The position numbers were made by a program, and so were the translations under genes. Positions 1 to 12,762 of a DNA stretch of 64,000 nt are shown one piece after another. The DNA is from Morella rubra. Lineage: Eukaryota; Streptophyta; Magnoliopsida; Fagales; Myricaceae. The notes beneath the pieces are model-generated. The model searched no databases. It worked only from the letters and a program-made list of their open reading frames with translations, and was not told the DNA's origin. Positions within the stretch are counted from its first letter, which is position 1; each line of letters opens with the position of its first letter. The stretch is from NCBI GenBank assembly GCA_003952965.2, contig RXIC02000143.1:53628-117627 (forward strand), in the 5' to 3' direction.

Positions 1-233
1 TTTGGATGGAAGTTGGACGGAGGGCTATGGCTAGGAATTGCAATAAACCTCAAGGACAACGGGACAACAAAACCTACCTTAGGGACATTTCTAGAAAAAA
101 TTTAAACCCCAGGGACGCGATATATTTTAGCCTAAAGTTTATGACACCAGAAATACAAAAGTCTAGCTATACTAGAAATTGTTTAACATATACAAACCAA
201 ATACGAAAACCAAGTCAAAGTTCATTAAAAGAA
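1..233. other. Left edge, nothing recognised
   Basis: I see no gene or repeat that I can name in this stretch. An open frame crosses it on the plus strand, but it has no recognisable motif and runs into the terminal repeat of the next element. Confidence 0.4.
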
Positions 234-2355
234 GGCTTAATAACTCCATTGGTCCCTGGGGTATGACGAAATCTCAAATTGGTCCTCAACGTATTTTTTG
301 TCCTGAGTTGGTCCCTAGGGAATTTATAATGGTGTAGTTGGTCCTTCACATTATCTGAGGACGGAAATGTCCTACGTGGATAATGGTGTCCATGTCACCC
401 TTCATTTTTATTTACCACGTATTTAATTTTTTTCCGCGTCAACTGTTTTTTTAAAATAAAATAAAATAAAAAATTGCAATCAGAGCCGTGAATTGAACAA
501 ACTCATCTTCACCTTACCCAAACAAAATTTCCCAATCCCTTACCCGAAACCTAAAATCTCACAACTGCCAAATTACATCTTAACCTTCACGCTAAAATGT
601 CCCAAAAGCTAAACCCTAAGTTCCCCAAAAGCACTCGACGCCCATAGTGACGTGATTTAGCTCACCCCGAACCGTTGCCCTCTTTCCCCAAACCTTTCCT
701 TATCTTTTCGAAGTGTTGGCTAGCTCACCCTTAAATCTCCTTGATTGCAAGCAAAGGTGAGTCTTGTCTTTGGTTTGAGGTAATTTTTTAAAACTGTTTG
801 ATTGTTGTTATATTTATGTTATTTCCTTGGAATCTGTCAAAGTAAAAAGCCTTATTTGAGCTTATTCCGTGCTTGTTTGATCTTGTGGTGGTGGTGGGGT
901 TACAATATGGTTTTGTTTGTTAATGGTGGGGTAGTCATAGTTTTGTTTTTGTGGGGTTAGTATCTCATTCTTAAAAAAATTAACGACAACTTTGTTGCTA
1001 TGGGGTAGCCATTTGACTCTACTTTGTTTTTTTTTTGCTATAAAGTTGGGTAGCCACATGCATTGATATCATGCGGTCCTTTTTTAGAAGAAAATAATTT
1101 TTCTATTAAGTAGCATGTGCAGTGCACGAGTGTTGACTGCAAAATTTCAGTTTGCCCAATTGATGCACAATTTTTTGTTGGGGCTTTCTTTTCATTTGCT
1201 TTGTAGTCTTGCATCCGAGTCATTTTGTATATTCTACAGCAATGATGTCTCTTATTTGTTGGGGCTTTCTTTTCTTAATTGTTTATAAATGGTTCATGCT
1301 GTGTGACACTTGTATGTTTTTGTCAAGTTGTTATATTATATTATTCTAGTGGTTTAGTTTATCTTGCTTTTAGGCTTTGTGCTATTGTTTCTTAATATTT
1401 AACTTCATTTGTTTAATCACTTGCAGATGACAATTCAGTATTGTTGCATCATCGAGGGAAGATATGTTTTGTAAGTGGGGAGTATGTTGGAGGAGAAGTA
1501 ACCACCCTTGGGCGCCTTGATCCAGATTTTATATCTGTAACTCATCTGTACAAGATGTTGAGGCAAAAGTTTGGGTACAACAACTCTGAAACTTTATGAT
1601 GCAAGTTCGAGGGGGAGAAGTTTGAGCGAGGACTTAATGCTCTTGAAAATGACTCGAATGTGCATCGGATACTTTCTCGATTGGAGCAAGAGAAGCTGGA
1701 CATATTGCATGTGTATGTAGAGCACAAGTTGGATGTGCCCAAGTTTTTATTGAAAGAGCACAACCACCCCTGTTTTTAACTAGAGAGTCATCTCATCTAC
1801 GAGAAGGTGAAAGGTCTGGACAGCAACCTGTAGAGGCTAAGAATGAGGCTCCTTTAATAGATGAAAATGCTCATCTGATAGATGAAGATACTCCTCTTAC
1901 AAAGGAAGATGAGGACGACTTATCTGAAAATAAGCTGGAAAATGATTACGAGTATTTGAGCAATTTCTCTAAGACAGATGACAACGAACTAAAGCTTTTC
2001 GGTAATTCACATAGGGTGGATTCTGAGGAAGTTACTGAGATGAGAGGTTTGAAACGTAGGACTAATGGAGATATAGGAGATTATACTAGAGGTTCTAAAG
2101 ATGAACTGGAGCTGGAGAGGGGGTTCCAATTGCAGCAGGTGATGCTGGAGCTTTAGAAGTTGGTCACTTGGAGGGATCTGAGGGAGGGCAAGGCTCTCAA
2201 ACTGAGAGAGTAACTAGTGCTAGAGTGGATGCCATGGATTGGTTTGGCCAAAGGGCAGGTCATGGAGTGGCTGTGGGGAGGACCGATCTCGATATGATAA
2301 AGATGGCAGCAAGGGATTTATTAGTACGAGCAAGGGTGATGACTCCGATAGTGAT
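234..2355 (+). mobile_element. Mutator-like element (MULE), 5' part only
   Basis: The left edge begins GGCTTAATAACTCC and continues with short phrases of the type 'ttggtccctggggt' repeated at about 254, 281, 312 and 339. The same kind of terminal sequence starts the large MULE at 52698, so I read it as a MULE terminal inverted repeat. About 1.2 kb downstream a transposase N-terminus begins, behind an intron-like acceptor (ttgcag at 1422-1427). The element stops near 2355, where the sequence passes directly into the gag region of a minus-strand gypsy element. The transposase core and the right terminal repeat are absent, so this is a truncated copy. The 9-bp target duplication cannot be tested without the right end. 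Confidence 0.6.
1434..2355 (+). pseudogene. MULE transposase N-terminus (PB1-like domain), truncated
   Basis: One frame reads HHRGKICFVSGEYVGGEV from about 1447. This is the opening of the PB1-like domain found at the N-terminus of many plant MULE transposases: a His-His-Gly start, then Tyr-Val-Gly-Gly, an Asp-rich loop and an LHVYVEH-like end near 1720. An in-frame TGA lies inside the domain at about 1597-1599. An acidic, low-complexity linker rich in Glu and Asp follows from 1800 to 2330, with at least two frame changes. The DNA-binding, DDE and SWIM regions expected downstream are missing because the gene ends at the junction near 2355. The PB1-like identification rests on motif memory, not a search. 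Confidence 0.6.
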
Positions 2356-5018
2356 GCTCCACAAATGTTGTCCACCCAAGCCTTCTTTTTTCCTTTTGAT
2401 ATTGAGCCTTAATCCACCTCCACCAAGTGTTTGTCTTTCCTTCTAGGAAGAAACTTGCAGTGACCACTCTTTCAGATGTTGGGATTTCATAGATCTCAAA
2501 ATAGTGAGCTGTTTTATCTAACCACTCGTGGGGGTCACCTCCATCATACCGAGGAAATTCCACCTTTGGCCTTTCGGGCCTCTGGTTGCAAGTCCTTTGG
2601 CTTATTTGCTCTTCATAATCGTCTTCCTCCAAGTACCTCCTCCAGCATTGCTGATGTGGTCTTCTTCTCCTAGGCTCCTCTTCTCTACTAGTGCTTGTTG
2701 CTTGAGACCCACGACTTATATAGCCTCCATAGCTTGAGTAGCCGTCCATCTTTAAGAATCCCAATTAAAGCAATTTAAATAAGGAAAGAATTTCCTTAAT
2801 TGAATCATTTAATTCACCAAGTAGCCATGTAGTATACATGGAAAGAAAAAAGATTTATTTCCAATCCTTTCCAACCAAAATCTTCAAGGAAAATCCTTAA
2901 GAAATCTGCACCAAATCTCCCAAGAATCTTCAATCAAATCTCCACAGAATCCCACATAAATTCGGCCCCCCAATGACCAAATTTGGATCTCTACACCACC
3001 AAGAATTTGGTCAACCCAATGATAACCTCCAAGCCGAATTTCCTCACTCACACACACACTTTTCACCAACCCTATTGGACTCCCAAGGCATAACCCAATG
3101 AATCAAGTTGACACCTCAAAACCCAATACCACCAAACAACTTAGTACCAAAAGTCAAGACTCCCCTCAAGAGACACTTAAGGAAAGCCTCTCAACGAAAG
3201 CACCAAAATTGATAGGATACCCAGGCTAGGCCCCTAACCAATGCCCAATTCCCCTCACAAGGACAACTTATGAGTACATGCGGCAAGTCCACGCCTCAAG
3301 GTAAATGCTCCATTTGGCCGCCATTGAGGTACTCTTCTTATACTCGAGCTCTATTTTTGGTATTTTGAATATATGAAAGAGAAATTAAAAGAAAGATGGA
3401 TGTTGAAAAGGTGGAAGACTAGAATTAGAAGCCTTGCTAGGTTGGGCTTACACCTGAAACTAGCTAGACAATGAGGCTTTGTAAGTCTTAGACTTGTAGA
3501 GCCTAACTCTAGATACAAGTCCAATACTTATAGATAAGCATGCCTAAGCAACCCAAGATGAGCTTAGACTCGATAGGCAAAACCTTGGCAAGAGAAGAAC
3601 AAAGCTCAAGAGAACCACGCCCAAGCTAAGTGCTCAAACAACTTACCAATAAACCCATATCAATATTAAGAGGTTGGTTAAGCAACAAGAGAACCACACC
3701 CGCCACAAGTAACCTTCCACTCTTCAAAGACCTTCAGCTACCTTGCCGAGGGAAAGACCAAAGAACGAGAGAACCACGCCGACACCAAATATCCTTTCCC
3801 AAGCCAATGCACCTCTAGGGGAGGGATCCACCACTTGCCCCTTAGTTTCTCTAACAAGGCAGAATCACGACCAAGTTAGAGTCTCATGAAAAAACCACGT
3901 CTATGCTAGCCCAAAGTTGGTGACAGGGGGCTACCCATATCGATAAAAGGCACTGAGGCCAAAAGCTCTTGCGGAGACTCTTCTTTGATAAATTCTCAAT
4001 TGGATGTCTTACAATGGTGTCATGGACGAGTTTATATAGTACCTCCATGGGCTTGGGTAGCAAGGCCTTTTTCTTGTAGAGGAAGGGCTTGATTCCCACT
4101 CAAATCATATCTCCCTAAATCAAGCAAGAGCCAAGAGGAAAGATCTTAAAATGATCTTCCTTGGTGGCCAAAACTTGCCTAATTAGGAGACCAATCAATT
4201 AAAGATTGATTTGCCCTTACTTGACTCTAATGTGGCCGGCCATATGCTTCCATATTGGGAGCAAATGTCAAATGCCACCTAAGCACAAATCTCCTAATAT
4301 CAATCAAGGATCAATCTTCCCAAAATAGGACCGAGATTGTTTCCTTAATTGACTCAAACCAACATGGTAATGTTTTGACTAAAAAGCCAATAAGATAACT
4401 TCCCATTAATTGGGGGATTCGGTCATATGAAGATGGGTGACCCTATATGACATTTGATTGTCGCCGGTGGTGGTGGCCGCCGTGCTTCGCCGCCACTCCA
4501 CCACCTTTGTGGGGTGATGACACCAAAATGTTCCTTGTGACATGCTGATTCTTTTGAGCTTGCTCCTCTATGTGCTCCGTTATGCGTCGCCACTTCCGGT
4601 GGTTGTGTGGTGGTGCTACCAATCTTCTCCATTCCATCACGGGAACCTCCTAAGACAATCTCCCCATGCACTTCTTCTAGCACCACCATGGTTGGAGGCC
4701 ATGTGGTGGTGCTGGCAAAATGAACCTTGACTCCTCCTGAGTCAGCCTATATTATCTCCTCATTAGCCTGTCCTAGGCCATGCTGAGGCATCCGGCCTAG
4801 TTAGGCATTCTCTGGGGCTAACAATGTCATGGGGCGTGCCAATCCACGACTAGATGGGCCATGGCATGTCATGGGTGTGTCAAAGGCACCTACAAACCTC
4901 ATCTCACCTAGGTCATGAGTTAGGGTCTTGTCAGTGACGCCCAACTCGTCGTCGATCCTCCAGCACGTGTCCACCTGAAACGTATATCGTCTACCCTCTG
5001 GACTCTGGAGTCTTCTCA
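2356..5018 (-). mobile_element. Ty3-gypsy element, 5' LTR, leader and part of gag (fossil)
   Basis: On the minus strand, gag-like coding sequence lies at 2356-2764, with the gypsy gag signatures FPRYDGGDPHEWLD and TNTWWRWIKAQY. The region from 2765 to 3209 is leader. The LTR boundary is at 3210, where the plus strand reads tgataggatac beside a primer-site-like stretch (attttggtgc on the minus strand). The LTR runs rightward to roughly 5018; that outer edge is a guess from a TG/CA pair. Protease, reverse transcriptase, integrase and the second LTR are absent, so the copy is broken. A related LTR and leader occur at about 48.4-50.8 kb. Age cannot be judged because only one LTR is present. Confidence 0.65.
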
Positions 5019-5999
5019 CCGTTTGGTTTGTTTCGTGTGAATCTATGATTATGAAGTTTTTTTTTTCTCTTTTCTATATAGTGGTGGTTTGTTGGATGAT
5101 GCACTACTAAAGTGCATGGGATTTCTTTATTCAGAGAGAAATGGTCCCCGACTCCCTTGTCCCCTGGTTTCCTCGAAATTCCAATAACATGCTTTGTTTT
5201 ATTATCTTAGCAGTAGGGACCTCTAGGAACATGTTTATTGCTTAACACGTGTGATGAACATTGAACTGTATTCATTAATTGGGTCTTCTTTAACGACCCC
5301 ACAAGTAGGTGCTCGCAGGGCAGCACTTAATTTATATTTCTATAAACTTCAATAGGATATTAAAACTATTTCAATTACTAAAAAAAAAAGAGAAAAGGGG
5401 TAAAATTTAAAATCCAGATATATTTAAAATTTAAACTCTGATTGTGTATGTCCTATTCTTTGGATGTTGTATATAGTCCTCACAAGAAATTTAAAATCTA
5501 GATATCGGATTTAACAAATCCTCTACTGAATAGGAGATAAAAAGCTTAATCTCAAATCATGTGTTGATAATGTAAATATATGCTTTAGAGAAACCTTGTA
5601 TATGACCCCATAATTTAGGATGGGCAGATACAATAAATCCTAAAGAAATGCATGCACCAGTTTTCTGATCGTGGAATGCCAGTTACGAATAACTTTTTTG
5701 GTAACCTAAAATGAATTATATTATTCACTAAATGCCAGTAAACAACTAATATAATTTGAGGTTGCCTTTAACTGATATTTCCAAAACTTTGATTCTTATA
5801 ATTTCATCCTTGTGAGATGAATATATCCTTTTCAAGAGATCAGGAAAGTTAATGGGTATGATTTGAAGAATACTCATGTAAGGTATATGAAAGGGTATTA
5901 AATCACACGTGAAAATATTATATTCCTTAATATAGACTCATGCAAGCAAATATACATTGTTCGGTATATATTTTATATGTTTGATAATTTAAAATATAA
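5019..5999. other. AT-rich spacer, possible 5' part of the hAT element
   Basis: No gene or clear repeat is visible. The last part may be the 5' end or first intron of the hAT element that follows, since a plausible splice acceptor (tttctcag) lies at 6023-6030. I could not find a left hAT terminus here. Confidence 0.35.
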
Positions 6000-8981
6000 G
6001 ATTGTAATTTTGGAATTCATGTTTCTCAGATTTGGATGGACATGGACGATACTGCAGGATCTACACCGCTCTCTACACTGGAGAGCACACTGAGCACATC
6101 TCCTGCTCATAGCCCTAGAGGTACGTCGGGATCGATAGAGCTGCCTATACCAATGCCACCATCATGGGCCTCTAACTCTACTCATACATCGACACCAACT
6201 CCATCTATAATAGTGGTGCGGGAACTACTACTGCCAATGGTCATCCTCCTCTTCCTAAAAGAAGGAGAATTGTTAATCCATCTAACATATGAAATCACTA
6301 CACGAGATTGGAGGTTGTTGATCAGGATCGGCCTCAATATAAGTGTAACTATTGTGGTTCACTATTTGGGTGTCATCATAGACGTAATGGGACTTCAGGG
6401 TTAAAGCAACACTTGAATTCATGCATAATGTATAAAAGATAAAACTCTCAAGCCGATATATGGCAATCTTTCTTGAGTCATGACATTAGAATTGCGAAGT
6501 CCAATACAATTGGTGATTTAGGGTTGTTAGGTTTGATGAGAAGAAGATTAGGCGAAAGATCGCTAGGATGATTATCTTAGATGAGTGCCTATTTAGAATT
6601 GTAGAGAAGGATGTTGTGGAGTTTATTAATAATCTTGAGCCTCGGTTTAGGATGTCATCCTGTTCCACTATTGCAAGAGATTGCATGGGGTTCTATTTGG
6701 AGGAAATGACTGCATTGAAAGCTTGCATGAGAAGCAATAGTGGACAATAATTACTTGACATCTATTGAGACTATGAATTATGTGTGTGTTATTGCTCACT
6801 TTGTTGATTCTAGTTGGAAACTACAAAAGATAATCTTGTCATTTCATCGCCTGTCAAAACATAAAGGGGCAACAATTGCAAGAGAGCTTGAGGAGTGTAT
6901 GTTTGAGTGAGGCACCAATAAAATTCTCACTCTAATAATGGATAACGCTTCAGTAAATGATAGTGTCGTTAAACAATTGAAGCGGAGGAAGTTGTCAGCA
7001 ACTGCAGTTGTTCCGAAGAAGATTGTTTGTGACATGAATTCATTCATATGAAATGTTGTGCTCATATACTGAATTTGATTATGGGGGATACGCTGAAAGA
7101 AGAAGATAATTTAATTGTCAAGATCCGTAACTTGGTGAAGTATGTGAAATATTTACCAAGTAGGCTTGACATTTTTAAAGGTTGTGTTAAATGAGGTAAT
7201 ATGCAGTGTAGTTCTTTCTTAAGTCTTGATGTTCCTACTTGGTGGAACTCGACTTACATGATGTTGGATGTTGCTGAGAAGTATCAACCCGCCTTCGAGC
7301 TTATGTTAGAGGATGATAGTCACCTGATATCATTTCTTTGTATGGATGAACATGGGTAGGAAAGGTTTGGGGCCACCTACTCTTGATGATTAGGATCATG
7401 TACGCCATTTCACAAAGCTTCTGAAGTTTTTTTATGAGGTGAGTCACCGAGTTACTTTATTCTTAAAGTTTGGTTTGTTGTTTATAATTTATTACATTAT
7501 GTTTAATTAGTTTGCAATCACAATTCTCAGGTGACACTACGATGGTCTGGATCAAATACCTCTACTGCAAATGCATACTCAAGGAGCTTGCTAAAGTCTA
7601 TAAGCATGTAGTCACATATTGTGACAGTGGCAACCTTTTATTATAGGAGATGACACAGCGAATGAAGCTAAAATTTGACAAGTATTGGAGGGACGTGACT
7701 AAGGAGAATAAGCTTCAATTTTGTGGCTACAGTGATTGATCCTAGGTTTAATTTAAATGAGTTCTTGGGGCGGAAAAGAGTGTTGAGATGACAAGCATGT
7801 TGAGGCTACTATTGACCGTTTATATTTGGAGTATGGTATCAGCTCTGGGCTTTGTGATGTTGGGACGTCCACAGATAATTCTAACTATGTAGACCTCGAT
7901 CAAAATCGTACTACTAATGACACGTGGTTGTGGGAAGACTTTGATGAGGAAAGGGCGACACAAAGTATATTGGATCACAAGTCTGAAGTTAACAGATATT
8001 TGCTGGAGAAGGAAAAAGCAAGAATATCTCCATTTGACATCTTAAATTGGTGGAAGGTGAACTCGACTAAGTTCTCAATCCTCTCTTGCATTGCTAGAGA
8101 TATGTTGGCGATTCCCATTACCCATGTACCATCAGAGTTTTTTTTCAGCACTTCAAGTCAAGTATTAAATACTTTTCAGTGTTCTATAGCTCCAAAAATA
8201 GTTGACAGCCTTATATGTGCTCAAAACTGGTTGCGATCAACACAAAAAATGGATCTGGCTGATGATGAATTAAATATTACTAAGGATCTGATGACTTATA
8301 TGCTTGATGAGGGTAATGAATTTATAATTTGTTATTTAATGGTTTATAATTATATCTCTTTAATTATATATGAATTTAATATTTTGTTATGCACTTTTCA
8401 AAGGTTGATACCGATAAAAGGTCTGCAATGTCTATCACTTTAAATTAGTTGATGGTTGAGACTTGAGATGATTATTGATTATGTGACTTACTCTTGTTGG
8501 GTTTTTATGGAATATGTTAGTTAGTTTATGTGACATTGTTAGGCACTTCTGTTTGACTTTAGTCTTTATATTTGAATATGATATTATATTGAACTTTTGA
8601 CAACTTATATATTTGTTATGAGTATTAAAATTATGATATTATGTTTGAATAGGTTATGATATTTGTCCATTTGATATAATTATTGATTATGATATTATGT
8701 TGGAAATTTTAACAAGTTACGATATTTGAATGATTATATTTATTGTTTATATATGGCCATCAAATAGTCTTAATGGTCCAAAAAAACTCAAAGAAAACAA
8801 CCCAAAACAGTGAAAATATGAAAAGCCCATTTTTTTGCCCAACGATTACACAGTTTAAGCGATTACCGTATAACCATTACTATTAATACCGTCATCGATA
8901 AGGCCCATTATTGTGCCTTGGCCGTGCGGTGACAGTGATAGTTTTTGCCAAACCGTCACCTACACTACTGTTAACCACGCC
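6000..8981 (+). mobile_element. hAT-superfamily DNA transposon (Ac-like), decayed
   Basis: The element carries a BED zinc finger near its 5' end and an hAT dimerisation domain near its 3' end. Its 3' terminal region (about 8445-8981), with the phrases 'tgtgcctt', 'gtgcggtg' and 'aaccgtcacctacactac', is repeated at 43587-44147 in a short derivative, which supports 8981 as roughly the right end. The left end is not identified. The right end abuts a minus-strand MULE fragment, so the hAT probably inserted into, or recombined with, that fragment. Confidence 0.7.
6036..8443 (+). pseudogene. hAT transposase (BED finger to hAT dimerisation domain), broken
   Basis: This is the transposase of the surrounding hAT element. 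The N-terminus starts at ATG 6036 with a Ser/Thr/Pro-rich tail. After a frame change near 6210 there is a basic PKRRR patch and a BED zinc finger at about 6340-6425: YKCNYCGSLFGC, then GTSGLKQHLNSC, giving the CxxC...HxxxxC layout. The middle, 6440-7800, holds catalytic-region fragments in several frames. A long open stretch at 7826-8443 includes the C-terminal dimerisation region, with ISPFDILNWWKVNSTKF and then IPITHVPSEFFFSTSSQVL, where active copies usually have an Ala-Ser-Glu-Ser/Arg-Phe-Ser core. Multiple in-frame stops and frame changes show that it is dead. It resembles the RICESLEEPER/DAYSLEEPER type, but a domesticated function is unlikely given the damage. Confidence 0.75.
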
Positions 8982-8982
8982 T

Positions 8983-9565
8983 AACCCCAGCTTCCTTTGC
9001 AATCTTCACACTGTTGCAGTCACTATCATATAAATCTGAGCCCGCATCATTGAACTCATGGAAATCACTAATGATTTTGTCCTCCTTATCCACAGTCAAC
9101 CATTCCTCACTATTGTCTTCAGTATCACCATCCCCCTTCACTGTGGTCCTCATCCCCCCTCCAACACTCCCACTCCCCATTCCATGTACTTCCTCTCTAA
9201 CCCCATCAGTTGATATAGGTCCCACATCAACTGGTATGCCTACAGCATGCTTCACATATATATGAAGTGTTTTGTAATTGTTGCCTCAATCCTTGGATAA
9301 CTGCTATCACATCCATATCTCTCTGCAAAAGCTTCATATTAATTGATTCTTCGTCATCTAAGGTACAAAACATTTTCCCAGCAGTCATGCACCCATAGCC
9401 TTGAACCACACCTTCGAGGTCTAGGACTGTCAAGTAGTCCACCTCGACATTCCCTACATTCTCAACAAACCCACCAACATATGCATTGTTATATTCCGAA
9501 ATTGACCTACCATGATGCATAATCATCTTTACCATTTCTATACTTGTAACATAACGAGTAAACAA
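8983..9565 (-). pseudogene. Second MULE transposase N-terminus (PB1-like domain), truncated
   Basis: On the minus strand the protein begins near 9540 with MVKMIMHHGRSISEYNNAYV and continues with GGFVENV, an Asp-rich loop and a GYG motif. This is the same PB1-like layout as at 1447 but a different sequence. The domain end (YKTLHIYVKHAV) is in another frame because of one extra base near 9280. An acidic linker rich in Asp and Glu follows down to 8983. The gene stops where the hAT right end begins, so the DNA-binding and catalytic parts are missing. No terminal repeat could be found for this copy. Confidence 0.55.
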
Positions 9566-9849
9566 AAGGTGGCATAAGAAGAGATGTGGGGCATTGTAAC
9601 TAAGATGCTAACAATTTGTATTAAGTTTGAGAGCAAGGAAAACAAAAAAAAGGGAGAGGTGTATCAAATCTGCCCACTGCCTGCTTTAATGAACCTTACT
9701 ACATTGTGGAAACATGTATTAGTTATTGATAGAATCCAAGACAGCGTAGAGTAACAATGAAAAGTTGAACTCACGTTCATTCTATCCCAATAAGGATATC
9801 CCTCTCTACAGAACATTCACAGTTTTTCTTTTTGCTTCTTTTTGGCATT

Positions 9850-10010
9850 ATACATAACCAAAACCACTTTGATTTTATTACATCTTAACACCTGTGTAAT
9901 AATACAACTTGCTATGTGTAATAATACGCCTTAACAGCTATGTGTAATAATACACTCAATGTAACACTTATGTGTAATAATACACTCATACATAACCAAA
10001 AGCCATTTTG
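9850..10010. repeat. Small minisatellite, four copies of tgtgtaataatac
   Basis: The 13-base core tgtgtaataatac occurs at about 9893, 9915, 9941 and 9971 with spacers of 9 to 17 bases. The block is flanked on both sides by 'acataaccaaaa', at about 9852 and 9991, as if a segment had been duplicated. No coding or RNA feature coincides with it. The rest of 9566-10076 shows nothing else. Confidence 0.6.
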
Positions 10011-10076
10011 ACTTTTGCGACAATACAAACCACGGTACTGTATAGCAACTTTCTATGAGATTCATAGGAAGACTTA

Positions 10077-10842
10077 GAGCATGTTCGTTTTGATGAGATT
10101 TTTAGAATTTGAGGTGTTTTGAGAATTTTTAGGTGATGTTGGAGTTATATTGGTGTTTGTATAGAAATTGTTAAGGTGTAAAAAAATAATTATGATTTTT
10201 AAGATTGATGTTTATAGATTATCTTTATTGGGATGTGTGTAGAATATAAAATATAAAATAATTTTTATTATAATTTTTAATTTTTTTAATTTTCTAATTT
10301 TTCTTATTATAATGCAGATATTAGAAAGATATTGAATTGGTTAAAAAAACTTGAAATTAGAAGAGTTAGAAAACGTACAGACGAGAACAATTGAACAAAG
10401 GAATTGTTCTCATCTGTACAGACGCGGAAAACGTACAAATGCAGAAAAAAAAAAACGTACAGATGAGAGAGATTCAAGAAATTTCACGTCAACAGTCACC
10501 GGGAGAATCGAAAAAAGCTGTCAGTGGGTGTAAGTGAAATTACAAAATCAGCCTCAATAACTCTCAGCGTGTATGAAGACAAATCAGGGCAATTTTGTCT
10601 ATCCGTATGTCCTGCAATTAATGTCGATAGTCACATGGGGCCATATGTTTTTTAAAACCCCATTTTGCCCTTCCTCATTTATGTCTCTCATGAATTAACA
10701 GAGGATGTGTTGGTAATTTGGAAACCTCAAGGGTAGGGCAAAATTGGAAAATAATTGTGCATTTGAGACTCAAACATGTTCGGCTTGTGATTGGAAAATG
10801 TTGGATTCAAATTCTCATAATATCAAGGAAACGAACATCCCC
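10077..10842. mobile_element. MITE of PIF/Harbinger-like type with TTA target duplication
   Basis: The left end reads gagcatgttcgttt and the right end, in reverse complement, ggggatgttcgttt. The element is flanked by TTA on both sides (10074-10076 and 10843-10845), the target duplication expected of PIF/Harbinger transposons. The left internal region resembles pieces at 38765-38985 and 39372-39560. The centre has a cluster of 'gtacaga' motifs (10376-10470), including an inverted pair around a gaacaatt core. No transposase is present. Confidence 0.6.
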
Positions 10843-10845
10843 TTA

Positions 10846-12275
10846 AATTTATTTGCACGAATGCACCAAATTGAATAGAACAAATCAACACGCCTAGGTT
10901 TGTTGCACCTTGGCACTGAGGAGAAGGGTATGCCCTAGGGAAAGAGGAACATAAAAACAAATTATTTGCTGATCCATATAATTCAAGGAACAAGATCTAC
11001 CTAATATGGTAGTAAATAGTGCGTCGGTACACATTGCCTAAGTTTCAAATGCTATAAAATACATATAATTTTGCAATGAAATGATGCACAAATTACTTTA
11101 ATGAACCTTATTATATTGTGGAAACCTAGGAAAAATGCTATGTTCATGTGTGTAGTAGTAATGTCATAATTATTGCATGGTCTATTAAATCTTATACATG
11201 AAACATAGAAACATTTTCAGTTTGTTTCTAATTCAATTTGTGACTGCGTTCATTTATTTTTCCATTGCTAGAGATTTATGTGTTTGCATAAAGTTCAGCA
11301 AAGCTCAAGTTGCCTCCACCTGCTATTCAATTCCTAATGAGTGTACATTATTAAAAACAACATTCCCAATGGACCCATCTATGGTATGGCCTAGCCGAAA
11401 TTTTTGCTGATGTACTTTGGGACAAAATGTGAAAAGTTCTTGGTCAAAGCCGACAACATATTTTGGCCAAATAAAAGACAAAACAAACAAAAAGTTAAAG
11501 AACATTAATCAAATAAATAAAAAAGTTAAATAACATGAATCGATGAGAAACTGCTGAACCGACAACATCTTTTGATGTTGTATTAAAAAAATATCGACAC
11601 AACTCAAATCATTAAAAAAACAGGCTATGGAGACACACAGGTAGGTATACGACAACATCACTATAATAATTTTGAGAAACACAAAATTATAGGACCACAA
11701 ACAGCTTGAATGATAATAAGGGACCACTAAGACATAAAATTATGAGAGACAAACAATTCTATGCCGAAAAAACTCCAACACCACCTTATTTAATCACTTG
11801 AGTTTACTCGGGTGAGTATATTTCGAATACCTTTTGGTAGAGCGAAATGTGAGAGCTACAAAAGGAAATGGACTTGATCTATGGCAGTGAGAGAAGCAAT
11901 TTCTCAAACAGGTTTAAACAACGGCAGCATATACATCGGTGGCTCCACCAGTTTGGGACAAGCAATTTCGGAAGATACGGTGAGAAGGTAGGAGACCTGA
12001 AGATTCATTTGAGCAAATTTGAAACACAGGGACCATTTTTTAAAAGGATGTAAAACCCAAGAACCAAATTGGTCATTAACTCTAGAAAATATGTTTCTAA
12101 TAAAAGAATACTTACTAAAGAAACGCCGAAAACTTTCACTTCTAGAACCCGAAACTCTTCTCCACATCTCCCAACTAAAGTAGCGAAGTGTAGGCTCTTC
12201 CGAAAACTTTCAACTAAAAATAGTTGCCTTTCCAGGGGTCTTAGAAGAATTTCTGAAATGAACACTTTAAAAGCA
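10846..12275. other. Intergenic, nothing recognised
   Basis: Only short open frames are present and none shows a known motif. Around 12020-12070 the phrase 'aacacagggaccatttttt' followed by 'aaccaaattggtcatt' resembles MULE terminal wording, so a decayed MULE end may be present. Nothing else can be supported. Confidence 0.35.
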
Positions 12276-12284
12276 TTACTTTTT

Positions 12285-12762
12285 GGGGTAAACTCATAGT
12301 TAGCCCCATAAGTATGAGTAAAAATCAAATTGATACCCTAATTATCAATTCGGCAATTTGAGACCCATAACTTTTGAAAATCATCAATTCTAGCCCTCCG
12401 TCTAAATTAAGCGTTAAATCCGACAGAAAATCATGCAAAATGACAAAATGCCCCTCAAAGACTAAATTTAAAAAAATAAATAAAAATTTAAGAAATAAAT
12501 TAAAAATAAATATATTATTGAAATAGAGTTTCAATAGTTTTATTTAAAAATATTACTTTTTTAAAAAAATTACATTTTTTTTTTATTTTTAATGAATTTT
12601 CTTGGTCATTTAGAAATTTTCCGTTGGATTTAACATCCAATTTAGATGGGGACTAGAATTGACGCTTTTTAAAAGTTATGGGTCTCAAATCGCCGAATTG
12701 ATAATTAGGGGTACCGATTTGATTTTTGCTCATACTTATGGGGCTAATTATGACTTTACTCC
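12285..12762. mobile_element. Non-autonomous MULE (MULE-MITE) with exact 9-bp target duplication
   Basis: The 478-bp element begins ggggtaaactcat and ends with the near-complement. Its terminal inverted repeats extend for more than 100 bases and share the phrases 'agccccataagtatgag', 'aattatcaattcgg' and 'tttgagacccataacttt'. It is flanked by the identical 9-mer ttacttttt at 12276-12284 and 12763-12771. Long terminal repeats plus a 9-bp duplication are diagnostic of Mutator-like elements. The centre is AT-rich with no coding capacity. A relative lies in an intron at 21904-22391. Confidence 0.85.

Noticed and set aside
9883-9985. Regularly spaced short repeats that could suggest a CRISPR-like array
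   Set aside because: There are only four short copies with unequal short spacers in plant nuclear DNA; it is a minisatellite.
11868-12328. Overlapping open frames on both strands left of the MULE-MITE
   Set aside because: Both strands are open only briefly, no motif is visible, and the wording resembles decayed MULE ends.
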